Positions 1-8,444 of a DNA stretch of 64,000 bases are shown piece by piece; within the stretch, counting starts at the first letter, position 1, and each line of letters begins with the position of its first letter. Position numbers and translations under genes: made by a program. Origin of the DNA: Nitrobacter sp035546855 (lineage in GTDB: Bacteria; Pseudomonadota; Alphaproteobacteria; Rhizobiales; Xanthobacteraceae); assembly GCA_035546855.1 (NCBI GenBank), contig DASZVY010000045.1, forward strand, positions 1-64,000, read 5' to 3'. The notes under the pieces were generated by a model. That model saw only the letters and a list, made by a program, of their open reading frames with translations, was not told the DNA's origin and did not search any database.

Positions 1-890
1 CCGCCGAGGCGGGCGATCGCCCGGATTCCCGTCGGCGAGGTCACGTTGATCTCGGTGAGATAGCCGTCGATGACGTCGATGCCGACAAAGAGCAGTCCGC
101 GCTCTCGCAGCGCCGGACCGACCCGCTCACAAATCTCGCGCTCGCGCGGACTGAGATCGGTGGCCCGTGCCGCGCCGCCGCGCACCATGTTGGAGCGCAG
201 GTCGTCAGCCGCGGGGACGCGGTTGACCGCGCCGGCGAATTCGCCGTCGACGAGGATGATGCGCTTGTCGCCGGCCTTCACCTCGGGGAGAAAGCGCTGG
301 ATCACCCACGGCTCGCGGAACGTCACCGAGAACGTGTCGAAGAGCGAACCGAAGTTCATATCCTGCGGCAGGATGCGGAATACGGCCGCGCCGCCGTAGC
401 CGTGCAACGGCTTCATCACGACCGCACCGTGCTCGGCGCGGAACGAGTTGATCTCGTCGAGATCGCGCGAGATCAGCGTCGGCGGCATCAAGTCCGCAAA
501 ATTCATCACGAACATTTTTTCCGGCGCGTCGCGCACGCTGGCCGGGTTGTTGACGACCAGCGTCTTTGGATGAATGCGCTCGAGGAGATGAGTCGTCGTA
601 ATATAAGCGAGATCGAACGGCGGATCCTGCCGCAGCAGCACCACGTCGAAACTTTCCAGGTGAGTACGACTGGCCTCGCCGAGCGTAAAATGATTGCCCT
701 CTTCGTCGCGCACGGTGAGCGGATGGATCGGCGCTACCAGATCGTTGCCGCGCAGCGAGAGCTTGTCCGGCGTGTAGTAGGAAATGCTGTGGCCGCGCTT
801 CTGCGCCTCCAGGAGCAACGCGAACGTCGAGTCGCCGCGGATGTTGATGCGCGCAATGGGGTCCATCTGAACGGCGACTTTGAGAGGCAT
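1..890 (-). CDS. gshB: glutathione synthetase, 3' end cut by the window edge
   Basis: ATP-dependent ligase that joins glycine to gamma-glutamylcysteine, the last step of glutathione synthesis in the cytosol. The reading frame begins at the ATG at 890 (N-terminus MPLKVAVQMDPIARINIRGD, typical of GshB) and runs off the left edge after about 296 residues; the family is about 315 long, so only the last 20 or so are missing. The ATP-grasp fold is recognisable from the VVMKPLHGYGG loop near residue 160 and the C-terminal GIDVIDGYLTEINVTSPTGI stretch, which carries the metal-binding Glu/Asn pair. It lies downstream of rsmI and yraN on the same strand, 50 bp after yraN, so it is probably the last gene of that operon. 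Confidence 0.95.
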   Translation of the reverse strand, partial: MPLKVAVQMDPIARINIRGDSTFALLLEAQKRGHSISYYTPDKLSLRGNDLVAPIHPLTVRDEEGNHFTLGEASRTHLESFDVVLLRQDPPFDLAYITTTHLLERIHPKTLVVNNPASVRDAPEKMFVMNFADLMPPTLISRDLDEINSFRAEHGAVVMKPLHGYGGAAVFRILPQDMNFGSLFDTFSVTFREPWVIQRFLPEVKAGDKRIILVDGEFAGAVNRVPAADDLRSNMVRGGAARATDLSPREREICERVGPALRERGLLFVGIDVIDGYLTEINVTSPTGIRAIARLG

Positions 891-940
891 GGATTTTTGT
901 CCGGTGGTTGTCAGAAACAGGAAACGGGTCGGTCGCCCCA

Positions 941-1342
941 TCAGGTGCTGGCGTCGAACGCTGCCAAGAGATGGCGTGGCAAGCGTCGCGGCGCAATCAG
1001 CATGGCGTCGAAACGCAGTTCGAAATTTGCATGTTCGGGATGCGCCATCAACCAGGACTCGGCGGCGCCGATGATGCGCTGCTGTTGTCGCGGCGTGACG
1101 GCGTAGGCGGCGTCATCGAGGCTGGCCCGCGCCTTGACCTCGACGAAGGCCAGCAGGTTGCGCCGCCGCGCCACGATGTCGATCTCGCCTTGAGGCGTGC
1201 GGAAACGTCGGGCCAGGATGCGGTAACCCTTGGCGATCAGGTAGGCCGCTGCGCGGGCTTCCGCCGACAGACCGGTATTGAAGGCGGCCACCCGTTCGGG
1301 CGATGCGGGCTGGCCTTGGGTCTTGCTCCTGTCAGTCGCCAT
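941..1342 (-). CDS. yraN: YraN / UPF0102 family endonuclease-like protein
   Basis: Small cytoplasmic protein of the UPF0102 family, which has a restriction-endonuclease-like fold; its biochemical role is not settled. Seen here: residues around GEIDIVARR and LLAFVEVKAR give the E-x-D...E-x-K core of a PD-(D/E)xK nuclease. The frame is open further upstream, but the ATG at 1342 (MATDRSKTQG) gives 133 residues, close to the usual 120-130, and sits 11 bp inside the end of rsmI, which suggests translational coupling. The rsmI-yraN-gshB order, with an LpoA-like gene on the other strand, matches the common proteobacterial arrangement. Confidence 0.88.
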   Translation of the reverse strand: MATDRSKTQGQPASPERVAAFNTGLSAEARAAAYLIAKGYRILARRFRTPQGEIDIVARRRNLLAFVEVKARASLDDAAYAVTPRQQQRIIGAAESWLMAHPEHANFELRFDAMLIAPRRLPRHLLAAFDAST

Positions 1343-2276
1343 CGCCGCTCCGTTTGGCGAGATCGAGGGCGCGCGCATAGACCTCGCGCCGGGGATGGCC
1401 CGACAATTCGACCGCATGAGCAACCGCGTCCTTGACGCTTCCGGTCTTCAGGGCTGCGCTCAAGATCGTATCGAGTTCGTCCATGCTCATGACGTCGGCA
1501 TTGGCGGGCGGAGGCCCGACGACGAGCACGAACTCGCCGCGCGTCTCCAGCGTCGCCGCGTCGCGCGCCAGTTCGGCAAGGGGGCCGCGGCGGACGTCTT
1601 CGTGCATCTTTGTCAGTTCGCGGCAGATCGCGGCATCGCGGTTGCTCATGGCCGCGGCGAGGTCGGGGATCGTATCCTGAACGCGGGTGCCGGCTTCGAA
1701 CATCACGATCGTGGCGTCGATCCGCGCGAGTTCGGCGAGCCGCGAGCGCCGCGCGGTCTGCTTTGCGGGCAGGAATCCCTCGAAGAAAAACCGGTCGGTC
1801 GGCAACGCCGCAACGCTCAACGCCGCCAGGACCGACGAGGGGCCGGGCAGCGCAGTGACCGCGTAGCCGGCGGCGCAGGCCTCGCGCACCAGCTTGAAGC
1901 CGGGATCGGAAACCAGCGGCGTGCCGGCGTCGGAGACCAGCGCGACGGAGCCGCCCTGCGCCAGGTGACGCAACAGTTTGGGGCGCGCCGCCGCGGCGTT
2001 GTGCTCATGATACGGCCTGAGATCGGCGGATATTGCAAAACGCTCCATCAGGCGGCGGGTGATGCGGGTATCCTCGCACGCCACGATGTCGACGCCGGCG
2101 AGTGTTTCCAGCGCGCGCAAGGTGATGTCGCCGAGATTTCCGATCGGCGTTGCGATCAGATGGAGACCCGGCGCGGCTTTCCGCGCGGTCAGACGATGAC
2201 CGCCGATCGCAAAGGCATGGACGTCCGGATCGGAAGCGGCCGGCGGCGACAGCGGCGGGGCGGATGTTGCGCGCAT
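1332..2276 (-). CDS. rsmI: 16S rRNA (cytidine-1402 2'-O)-methyltransferase
   Basis: SAM-dependent methyltransferase that modifies the ribose of C1402 in the ribosomal P site. It is 314 residues, with the tetrapyrrole-methylase fold shown by LHLIATPIGNLGDITLRALE near residue 40, the VACEDTRITRRL motif, GSVALVSDAGTPLVSDPG around 110 and VTALPGPSSVLAAL around 140. The roughly 30-residue N-terminal stretch before the core is longer than in E. coli (286 aa) and the start could be slightly downstream. First gene of the rsmI-yraN-gshB set. The 440 bp upstream hold two large palindromes and then the divergent lipoprotein gene. Confidence 0.95.
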   Translation of the reverse strand: MRATSAPPLSPPAASDPDVHAFAIGGHRLTARKAAPGLHLIATPIGNLGDITLRALETLAGVDIVACEDTRITRRLMERFAISADLRPYHEHNAAAARPKLLRHLAQGGSVALVSDAGTPLVSDPGFKLVREACAAGYAVTALPGPSSVLAALSVAALPTDRFFFEGFLPAKQTARRSRLAELARIDATIVMFEAGTRVQDTIPDLAAAMSNRDAAICRELTKMHEDVRRGPLAELARDAATLETRGEFVLVVGPPPANADVMSMDELDTILSAALKTGSVKDAVAHAVELSGHPRREVYARALDLAKRSGDGD

Positions 2277-2519
2277 GAGCCTTGTCTCGTGTTTCGGTTC
2301 CGACCTTGCGCGGAATGAATTTCCAGCCGTTACCTTAGCGGGAATCGCGTATTGTGTGACCCCGTCTTGCGGCTCGTGGCGATGCGGGGTACTTGCCCTG
2401 CGGGACTTGATCGGCGATCAGGTCCAAAAGTCGAGGCGGACATAAACCTTTTGTTTTGGTTAACTATTCGTCGACAATATGCCTGAATTCTCGCCTTCTG
2501 ATCGGGCGGAGGTCAACGA

Positions 2520-2588
2520 GTACCCGCTTTCCGAAGTTCGTGATACATCGCAACACCTGCTTAACGAACTTCGGAAAGCAAAGGGTAC
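2520..2588. repeat. palindromic element A (MITE-like)
   Basis: Inverted repeat with a perfect 16-bp inner stem (2526-2541 pairs with 2564-2579), a 22-nt loop, a 3-nt A bulge (2580-2582) and an outer 6-bp GTACCC/GGGTAC pair. It shares its design (GAAGTTC core, 3-nt A/T bulge, loop of 21-23 nt, ends containing TA) with elements B and C in this window. Nothing in the rest of the 438-bp rsmI/lipoprotein intergenic region (2277-2714) looks coding; promoters for both divergent genes must lie here but I could not assign them. Confidence 0.8.
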
Positions 2589-2604
2589 CAGCAAGGCTTT
2601 GATT

Positions 2605-2682
2605 CTAGTACCGCTTTCTATCTGAAGTTCCTGAACGAGACTCGCGGCTTGCGGTGCAGGAACTTCAGATAGGCGGTACTAG
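2605..2682. repeat. palindromic element B (MITE-like)
   Basis: Inverted repeat 16 bp after element A. Arms 2605-2633 and 2657-2682 start and end in CTAG and match completely except for an extra TTT in the left arm at 2615-2617; the loop is 23 nt. Same layout as element A and as the third copy at 41249-41326. In either strand's RNA it would fold into a long hairpin. It ends 32 bp before the lipoprotein start codon. Confidence 0.85.
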
Positions 2683-2714
2683 CCACTCCGGAAGCGGTCA
2701 ACGAAAGATTTGTA

Positions 2715-3914
2715 ATGGCGGATTCGCTCGATCCCAAATCGAAGCGTTCGGGGGCTACCCGCCGGACGGCCTTGGGTCTCGTTCTCGGTGCGCCGTTGCT
2801 TGGCGCCTGCTCGGGCGTGCAGCAGACGCTGACGAATAACTTCGGTTCGTCTCCGGCCCCGGCGGGGCCGCCTCAGCAGCCGATGACGGTCGGCGCAGGG
2901 CAGGTCAAAGTCGGCCTCATCCTGCCGCTGTCGGCGCAGGGCAATGCCGGCGTCGCGGCTCAATCCATGAAGAACGCCGCCGAGATGGCGCTGTCGGAAT
3001 TCCAGAATCCGAACATTCAGCTTCTGATCAAGGATGACGCCGGCTCCCCGCAGGGCGCGCAACAGGGGGCGCAGCAGGCTCTGGACGAAGGCGCCGAGAT
3101 CATCCTCGGGCCACTGTTCGCGGCATCCGTGCCGGCGGTCGCTCAGGTTGCGCGGCCACGCAACATTTCGGTCATCGCATTTTCGACCGATTCGAGCGTC
3201 GCCAGCCGGGGCGTCTATCTCCTGAGCTTCCTTCCGGAATCCGACGTCAACCGGATCATCGAATATTCGGAAAGCATCGGCAAACGCTCGTTCGCGGCGA
3301 TGGTGCCGCAAAATGCTTATGGCAACGTGGCGGAAGCTGCGTTCAAGACGGCGGCGAGCCGCCGTGGCGGCCGCATTGTCGTATTCGAGAAGTATGGGTC
3401 CGACCGCTCCGGCCCGGCGCGTAACGTCGCACAGGCGCTGCGCGGCGCGGATGCGTTGTTTATCGCCGACGACGGCGACGCGGTGGTGTCGGTCGCGGAC
3501 GCGCTGACCGCCGCTGGCGCGAACCTGAAAAACGTCCAGTTGCTCGGCACCGGGCTATGGGACAATCCGCGGGTGTTCGCGAGCGCGGCCCTTCAGGGTG
3601 GCCTCTACGCCGCGCCGGATCCGTCCGGCTTCCGCAGCTTCGCCGGCCGCTACCGTGCGAAATACGGCGGCGAGCCGGTGCGCACCGCGACGCTGGCCTA
3701 CGACTCGGTCGCGCTCGTCGCCGCCCTCGCGCGGACCCAGGGCAGTCAGCGCTTCGCACCCGAGACGCTCACCAATCCGTCCGGCTTCGCCGGCATCGAT
3801 GGGTTATTCCGTTTCCGCGCCGATGGCACCAATGAGCGCGGTCTTGCGGTGATGCGCGTCACCTCCGGCGGCGGCCAGCCCGTCGCGGGATCGCCGAAGA
3901 GTTTTGGCGCGTAA
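2715..3914 (+). CDS. LpoA-like penicillin-binding protein activator, lipoprotein
   Basis: Predicted lipoprotein of 399 residues with a type-I periplasmic-binding-protein fold, as in the C-terminal half of LpoA. A basic N-terminus (RRTALGLVLGAPLLGAC) ends in an LGAC lipobox with the lipidated Cys at residue 32; a Pro-rich linker follows, then the binding fold from VKVGLILPLSAQGNAG (about 64) to the end. Family knowledge: LpoA activates the bifunctional penicillin-binding protein PBP1a from the outer membrane and its gene lies between rsmI and yraN in E. coli; here it is divergent from rsmI-yraN, which supports the same role by inference. It lacks the N-terminal TPR domain of enterobacterial LpoA. 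No strong ribosome-binding site precedes the ATG. Confidence 0.85.
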   Translation: MADSLDPKSKRSGATRRTALGLVLGAPLLGACSGVQQTLTNNFGSSPAPAGPPQQPMTVGAGQVKVGLILPLSAQGNAGVAAQSMKNAAEMALSEFQNPNIQLLIKDDAGSPQGAQQGAQQALDEGAEIILGPLFAASVPAVAQVARPRNISVIAFSTDSSVASRGVYLLSFLPESDVNRIIEYSESIGKRSFAAMVPQNAYGNVAEAAFKTAASRRGGRIVVFEKYGSDRSGPARNVAQALRGADALFIADDGDAVVSVADALTAAGANLKNVQLLGTGLWDNPRVFASAALQGGLYAAPDPSGFRSFAGRYRAKYGGEPVRTATLAYDSVALVAALARTQGSQRFAPETLTNPSGFAGIDGLFRFRADGTNERGLAVMRVTSGGGQPVAGSPKSFGA

Positions 3915-3925
3915 ATAATTTTGCG

Positions 3926-5086
3926 TTAGGCGGCGAGGTCGGCGACCACGGCATCGAGCACGGGAAAGCCGTCCTGCGTCACGCGCAGGCGGCCGTCGGC
4001 GCCGATCGCGATCGCGCCTTCCTCGCGCAGCATCGCGATTCGGCCGGGATCGAGCGGACGGCCCGATAAGGCTGCATAGCGTTTCGGATCGATACCCTCG
4101 GAGAGGCGCAACCCCATCAGCAGGAATTCGTCGGCGCGTTCTTCGCTGTTGAGCAGGTCGTCGGTGACGATACCGTGACCGTTGGCCTCGACGCGCATCA
4201 GCCACGCTTCGGGTCGCTTTTCGGTTGCGACCGCATGGCGGATGCCGTCGATGTCGAGTCGGCCGTGCGCGCCCGGGCCGATCCCGGCATATTCCTGGCC
4301 ACGCCAGTAAACCAGGTTATGCTTGCACTCCGCGCCGGGGCGGGCGTGATTGGAAATCTCGTAAGACGGCAAACCGTGCGCGGCGCAAACCTCCTGTGTG
4401 AGGTCATAAAGCGCGCGTGCCGTGGCCTCGTCCGGGGTCTTCAATTTGCCGGCGGCATGCAGACCGAAAAACGGCGTGCCTTCCTCGATGGTGAGCTGAT
4501 AGAGCGACAGATGCTCGGCGGCTTCCGCGATCGCCTGCCTGAGTTCATCGGCCCACATCCGTGGCGTCTGGTCGGGACGTGCATAGATCAGGTCGAACGA
4601 ATAGCGATCGAAGGCCGCGCGGGCGATCGCAACCGCATCGAGCGCCTCGCGCGCGGTATGCAGGCGTCCGAGCGCTTTCAGCGAGGCATCGTCGAGCGCC
4701 TGCACGCCAAGGGATACGCGGTTGACGCCAGCCGCGCGATAGCCGCGAAACCGCGTGGCCTCGACGCTGGTCGGGTTGGCTTCCAGCGTCACCTCGACGT
4801 CGCGGGCGACGCGCCAGCGTTTCGCGATGGCATCGAGGATGGCACCGACGGTCTGTGGCTGCATCAGCGACGGCGTGCCGCCGCCAAGGAAGATGGAGGA
4901 GACCTCACGGCCGGGCACGCGCGCCGCCGTGGTCTCGATCTCGCGCGCAAAGGCGCGCGCGAACCGGTCCTCATCAATGGCCGCGTGCCTTACGTGGCTG
5001 TTGAAATCGCAGTAGGGACACTTCGACAGGCAGAACGGCCAATGCACGTAGACGCCGAACGCGGGATGAGTGTCAGCGCTGGTCAA
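3926..5086 (-). CDS. hemW: radical SAM haem chaperone HemW
   Basis: Radical SAM family protein, formerly called oxygen-independent coproporphyrinogen oxidase-like, now thought to carry and insert haem into respiratory enzymes. It is 386 residues with the cluster-binding motif CLSKCPYC (Cys19, 23, 26), then IFLGGGTPSL, the LEANPTS strand and GVNRVSLGVQALDD typical of HemW. The C-terminal HemN-like domain is present. Its start overlaps the 3' end of rdgB by 14 bp and rph lies upstream, so rph-rdgB-hemW is probably one transcript. It converges with the lipoprotein gene, only 11 bp apart. Confidence 0.94.
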   Translation of the reverse strand: MTSADTHPAFGVYVHWPFCLSKCPYCDFNSHVRHAAIDEDRFARAFAREIETTAARVPGREVSSIFLGGGTPSLMQPQTVGAILDAIAKRWRVARDVEVTLEANPTSVEATRFRGYRAAGVNRVSLGVQALDDASLKALGRLHTAREALDAVAIARAAFDRYSFDLIYARPDQTPRMWADELRQAIAEAAEHLSLYQLTIEEGTPFFGLHAAGKLKTPDEATARALYDLTQEVCAAHGLPSYEISNHARPGAECKHNLVYWRGQEYAGIGPGAHGRLDIDGIRHAVATEKRPEAWLMRVEANGHGIVTDDLLNSEERADEFLLMGLRLSEGIDPKRYAALSGRPLDPGRIAMLREEGAIAIGADGRLRVTQDGFPVLDAVVADLAA

Positions 5087-5708
5087 GACAGATCTCCGCC
5101 AGCTTCACGAAAGCCCGTGCGCGATGCGACAGTCCGAGACCGATCGGCGGAAGCCCATGCTTCTCGACGCTGGTCATCTCGCCGAATGTGCGCGCGTGCC
5201 CGTCCGGCAGAAACGCCGGGTCATAGCCGAAGCCGGCGGTGCCACGCGGCGGCCATACCAGCGTGCCGTCGACGATGGCCTCGACCTCCTCGAGATGGTC
5301 GTCAGGCCATGCCACGCACAGCGCCGACACGAAATGCGCCTTGCGCCTGTCGGGCGTGGTTGCGCCGCGCTCCTGCAGCAGCCGCTCGATCCGCGCCATT
5401 GCTGCGGAAAAATCCTTGGTCTCGCCCGCCCAGCGCGCGGAATAAATGCCGGGCGCGCCGTCGAGCGCATCGACGACAAGGCCGGAATCGTCGGCGAAGG
5501 CAGGCAGCTTCGCGGCTTTTGCGGCGGCCATGGCCTTGATCCGGGCATTGGCGCGAAAGCTGTCGCCGGTTTCCTCAGGCTCCGGAAGAAAGAGCTCGCC
5601 GGCGGTCATCGCTTCGATCCCGTAGGGCGCCAGCAGTTCGCGCATCTCGACCAGTTTGCCGGGATTGTGAGTCGCGATCACGAGCTTGCCGGTGATTCGG
5701 CGATGCAT
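5073..5708 (-). CDS. rdgB: XTP/dITP pyrophosphatase
   Basis: Cleans the nucleotide pool by hydrolysing deaminated purine nucleotides (XTP, dITP) to monophosphates. It is 211 residues; the N-terminal THNPGK nucleotide-binding motif (13-18), FADDSGLVVDALDGAPGIYS and the C-terminal SHRARAF motif are all visible, so the enzyme looks complete. It lies between rph and hemW on the same strand: 46 bp after rph and overlapping hemW by 14 bp. The rph-rdgB pairing is common in proteobacteria. Confidence 0.95.
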   Translation of the reverse strand: MHRRITGKLVIATHNPGKLVEMRELLAPYGIEAMTAGELFLPEPEETGDSFRANARIKAMAAAKAAKLPAFADDSGLVVDALDGAPGIYSARWAGETKDFSAAMARIERLLQERGATTPDRRKAHFVSALCVAWPDDHLEEVEAIVDGTLVWPPRGTAGFGYDPAFLPDGHARTFGEMTSVEKHGLPPIGLGLSHRARAFVKLAEICLDQR

Positions 5709-5754
5709 GCCTCATCCTCTCATCGCGCTCGCGGACCATCGCGAGAAACGCGAA

Positions 5755-6468
5755 TCACGTCACCGCCATTTTCTGCAAATCCACCAGCCGCGCGACCCCT
5801 TTTTTCGCCAGCGCCATCAGCGCCAGGAACTCGTCCTGTGAAAACGGGGTCTTCTCGGCGGTTCCCTGCACCTCGATGATGCGTCCATCGCCGGTCATGA
5901 CGAAGTTCGCGTCGGTCTCGGCCTCGGAATCCTCGGCATAGTCGAGATCGAGCACCGGCGTGCCGTTGTAGATGCCGCACGAGATGGCGGCGACGTTGTC
6001 GCGCAGCACGTTGGCCTTGAGCATGCTGCGGGCCTTCATCCAGCCGATGCAGTCGGCGAGCGCGACCCATGCGCCGGTGATCGATGCGGTCCGGGTGCCG
6101 CCATCGGCCTGAATGACGTCGCAATCCACCGTGATCTGGCGCTCGCCCAGCGCCTGGAGATCCACGGCGGCGCGCAGCGAACGGCCGATCAGGCGCTGAA
6201 TTTCGACGGTACGGCCGCCCTGCTTGCCCGCCGAGGCCTCGCGGCGGGTCCGTTCCAGCGTCGCGCGCGGCAGCATGCCGTATTCGGCCGTGACCCAGCC
6301 GCGGCCCTGGCCCTTGAGCCAGGGCGGCAGCCGCTCCTCCAGCGTCGCGGTGACCAGCACGTGCGTATCGCCGAATTTCACCATGCAAGAACCTTCGGCG
6401 TATTTGACCACACCGCGTTCCAGCGATACGGCGCGCAGTTCATCGGGCGCACGGCGGCTCGGCCGCAT
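5755..6468 (-). CDS. rph: ribonuclease PH
   Basis: Phosphorolytic 3'-5' exoribonuclease that trims tRNA precursors. It is 237 residues, the standard length. Seen in sequence: SCMVKFGDTHVLVTATLEE near residue 30, then RLIGRSLRAAVDL and the ITVDCDVIQADGGTRTASITG core with the phosphate- and metal-site residues. It is divergent from hrcA; the 159 bp between the two starts should hold both promoters. First gene of rph-rdgB-hemW. Confidence 0.96.
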   Translation of the reverse strand: MRPSRRAPDELRAVSLERGVVKYAEGSCMVKFGDTHVLVTATLEERLPPWLKGQGRGWVTAEYGMLPRATLERTRREASAGKQGGRTVEIQRLIGRSLRAAVDLQALGERQITVDCDVIQADGGTRTASITGAWVALADCIGWMKARSMLKANVLRDNVAAISCGIYNGTPVLDLDYAEDSEAETDANFVMTGDGRIIEVQGTAEKTPFSQDEFLALMALAKKGVARLVDLQKMAVT

Positions 6469-6627
6469 GGGAAGTCCTCCACCTGTTTGGAAAATCGCGT
6501 CTGTCAGGCGGGCCTTTTAGGGGGAGCGGACGGTAGCGGCAAGGGTTTCGGGCCGGTCACCGTCTGCAAAGCGCTTGATACCGAAGCCGGGGATGGACAA
6601 ATTAGGGGGAGATTTCGGGAGTGCCAC

Positions 6628-7716
6628 GTGGCCCATCATGATCCGATCGGTCTGATCGCACCAAATACCGGGCTTGCGCAGCTCAACGAGCGATCGCGCG
6701 ACATTTTTCGTCAAATCGTCGAAAGCTACCTTGCGACCGGAGAGCCGGTCGGCTCGCGCAATATCTCGCGTCTGATCGCGGTGCCGTTGTCGCCGGCCTC
6801 GGTCCGCAACGTGATGTCCGATCTGGAGCAGCTTGGCCTGATCTATGCGCCGCATACCTCCGCGGGACGGCTGCCGACCGAACTCGGTCTGCGATTCTTC
6901 GTCGATGCCCTGATGCAGGTCGGTGACCTCACCGAGGCCGAGCGCCACTCGATCCAGACCCAGTTGGCCTCGGTCGGCAAGGCACAGTCGGTTGAAGCCG
7001 CGCTCGGCGAGGCGTTGACGCGATTGTCGGGACTGACCCGGGCGGCCGCGGTGGTTCTGACCGCCAAATCCAATGTGCGGTTGAAGCACATCGAATTCGT
7101 GCGGCTGGAGCCGGAAAAGGCGCTCGTCGTGCTGGTTGCCGAGGACGGGCAGGTGGAGAATCGCGTGCTCGCCTTGCCGCCGGGCGTTCCGACGTCGGCG
7201 TTGACGGAAGCAACAAACTTCCTGAACGCGCGGATTCGCGGGCGGACGTTGGCGGAGGCGCGGCTGGAACTCGAGACCGCATTGGCCGAGGACAAGGCCG
7301 AACTCGACCAGCTCACGCAGAAGGTCATTGCGGCCGGGATCGCGAGCTGGTCGGGCGGCGACAATGATGATCGGCGGCTGATCGTGCGCGGTCACGCCAA
7401 TCTGCTGGAGGATCTGCACGCGCTCGACGATCTCGAACGTGTTCGCCGGCTGTTCGACGATCTCGAAACCAAGCGGGGCGTGATCGATCTCCTTGGCCGC
7501 GCGGAGCGCGCCGACGGTGTCCGGATTTTCATCGGCTCCGAGAACAAGCTGTTCTCGCTCTCGGGATCCTCGACCATTATCGCACCCTACAGCGATGGCG
7601 CAGGCCATATCGTCGGCGTGCTGGGCGTCATCGGACCGACCCGGCTGAACTATGCGCGGGTGATTCCGATGGTGGATTATGCCGCCCGGATCGTCAGCCA
7701 GATGCTCGGCGGCTGA
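6628..7716 (+). CDS. hrcA: heat-inducible transcription repressor HrcA
   Basis: Repressor that binds CIRCE operators in front of chaperone genes, typically groESL in alphaproteobacteria. I place the start at the GTG at 6628, giving 362 residues beginning VAHHDPIGLIAPNTGLAQLN, which matches the usual N-terminus in this group; the frame is open upstream but that part overlaps rph on the other strand. The winged helix covers about residues 20-90 (LNERSRDIFRQIVESYLATG), followed by the GAF-like domain and the C-terminal HrcA fold. grpE follows 110 bp downstream. No good CIRCE site is visible before hrcA, grpE or dnaK, so its targets probably lie outside the window. Confidence 0.94.
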   Translation: MAHHDPIGLIAPNTGLAQLNERSRDIFRQIVESYLATGEPVGSRNISRLIAVPLSPASVRNVMSDLEQLGLIYAPHTSAGRLPTELGLRFFVDALMQVGDLTEAERHSIQTQLASVGKAQSVEAALGEALTRLSGLTRAAAVVLTAKSNVRLKHIEFVRLEPEKALVVLVAEDGQVENRVLALPPGVPTSALTEATNFLNARIRGRTLAEARLELETALAEDKAELDQLTQKVIAAGIASWSGGDNDDRRLIVRGHANLLEDLHALDDLERVRRLFDDLETKRGVIDLLGRAERADGVRIFIGSENKLFSLSGSSTIIAPYSDGAGHIVGVLGVIGPTRLNYARVIPMVDYAARIVSQMLGG

Positions 7717-7743
7717 TCAGGGCTCATGGTCGCGCCGGTTATG

Positions 7744-7772
7744 CTTGATTTTCGGCTCCCGAGGCACGATAT
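7744..7772 (+). promoter_or_regulatory. possible sigma-32 type promoter for grpE
   Basis: CTTG at 7744-7747 and CGATAT at 7767-7772, 19 nt apart, 54 bp before the grpE start. It resembles the alphaproteobacterial RpoH pattern (CTTG, 17-18 nt, CYTATNT), but the spacing is one longer and the -10 has a mismatch. Weaker than the dnaK site at 10450. Confidence 0.35.
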
Positions 7773-7826
7773 GCGGGCTTGAAAATTCACAATTCGATTT
7801 CGGACGTTTTGCGAGAAGGCACCGTG

Positions 7827-8426
7827 ATGACTGATTCAAACGGCAAGAACGACAACGCGGACAAATCGGCTCAGCAAGCCGAGCCCGTGGTCTCCAAGCC
7901 GTACGTCATGCCCGACGATCCCGAAGAGGGGTCGGTCGAAGCGCTGACCAAGGAGGTCACAGAGGCAAAGGACCGGATGCTGCGGACGCTGGCGGAGATG
8001 GAGAATCTGCGCAAGCGGACGGCGCGCGAGGTCTTGGATGCGCGCACCTACGGGATTTCCGGGTTCGCGCGCGACGTGCTGGATATCGCTGACAATCTGC
8101 AGCGGGCCCTTGATGCCGTGCCGGCCGAAGCGCGGGCGACGGCGGACTCCGGATTCAAGGCATTGATCGAAGGCGTCGAACTGACCGAGCGCTCGCTTCA
8201 CAATGCGTTGGAAAAGCACGGCGTGAAGAAGTTCGATCCCGCCGGCGAGAAATTCGATCCGAACGTCCATCAGGCGATGTACGAAGTTCCCGATCCCTCG
8301 GTGCCCGCGGGGACCGTCGCCCATGTGGTTCAGGCCGGCTACATGATCGGCGATCGGGTGCTGCGGCCGGCGCTGGTGGGCGTGGCGAAGGGCGGCGCAA
8401 AGGCGCCGGCGGCTGCTTCCGAGTAA
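7827..8426 (+). CDS. grpE: nucleotide exchange factor GrpE
   Basis: Releases ADP from DnaK in the chaperone cycle. An in-frame start exists at 7779, but the ATG at 7827 is preceded by GAGAAGG at a 7-nt distance and gives 199 residues (MTDSNGKNDN), the usual size. A charged, low-complexity N-terminus leads to the long dimerisation helix (about 45-95, LTKEVTEAKDRMLRTLAEME) and the beta-domain near FDPNVHQAMYEVPDPSVPAG. It sits after hrcA, separate from dnaK-dnaJ 2 kb away. A possible heat-shock promoter precedes it. It ends 18 bp from the convergent nicotinamidase-like gene. Confidence 0.96.
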   Translation: MTDSNGKNDNADKSAQQAEPVVSKPYVMPDDPEEGSVEALTKEVTEAKDRMLRTLAEMENLRKRTAREVLDARTYGISGFARDVLDIADNLQRALDAVPAEARATADSGFKALIEGVELTERSLHNALEKHGVKKFDPAGEKFDPNVHQAMYEVPDPSVPAGTVAHVVQAGYMIGDRVLRPALVGVAKGGAKAPAAASE

Positions 8427-8444
8427 CGGCCATCCGCAGCGGAT

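Noticed and set aside
6602..6629. CIRCE-like sequence just before hrcA (TTAG...GAGTGC).
   Set aside because: Only the outer TTAG and GAGTGC match, the spacer is 8 instead of 9, and the left half lacks CACTC. Not a convincing inverted repeat.
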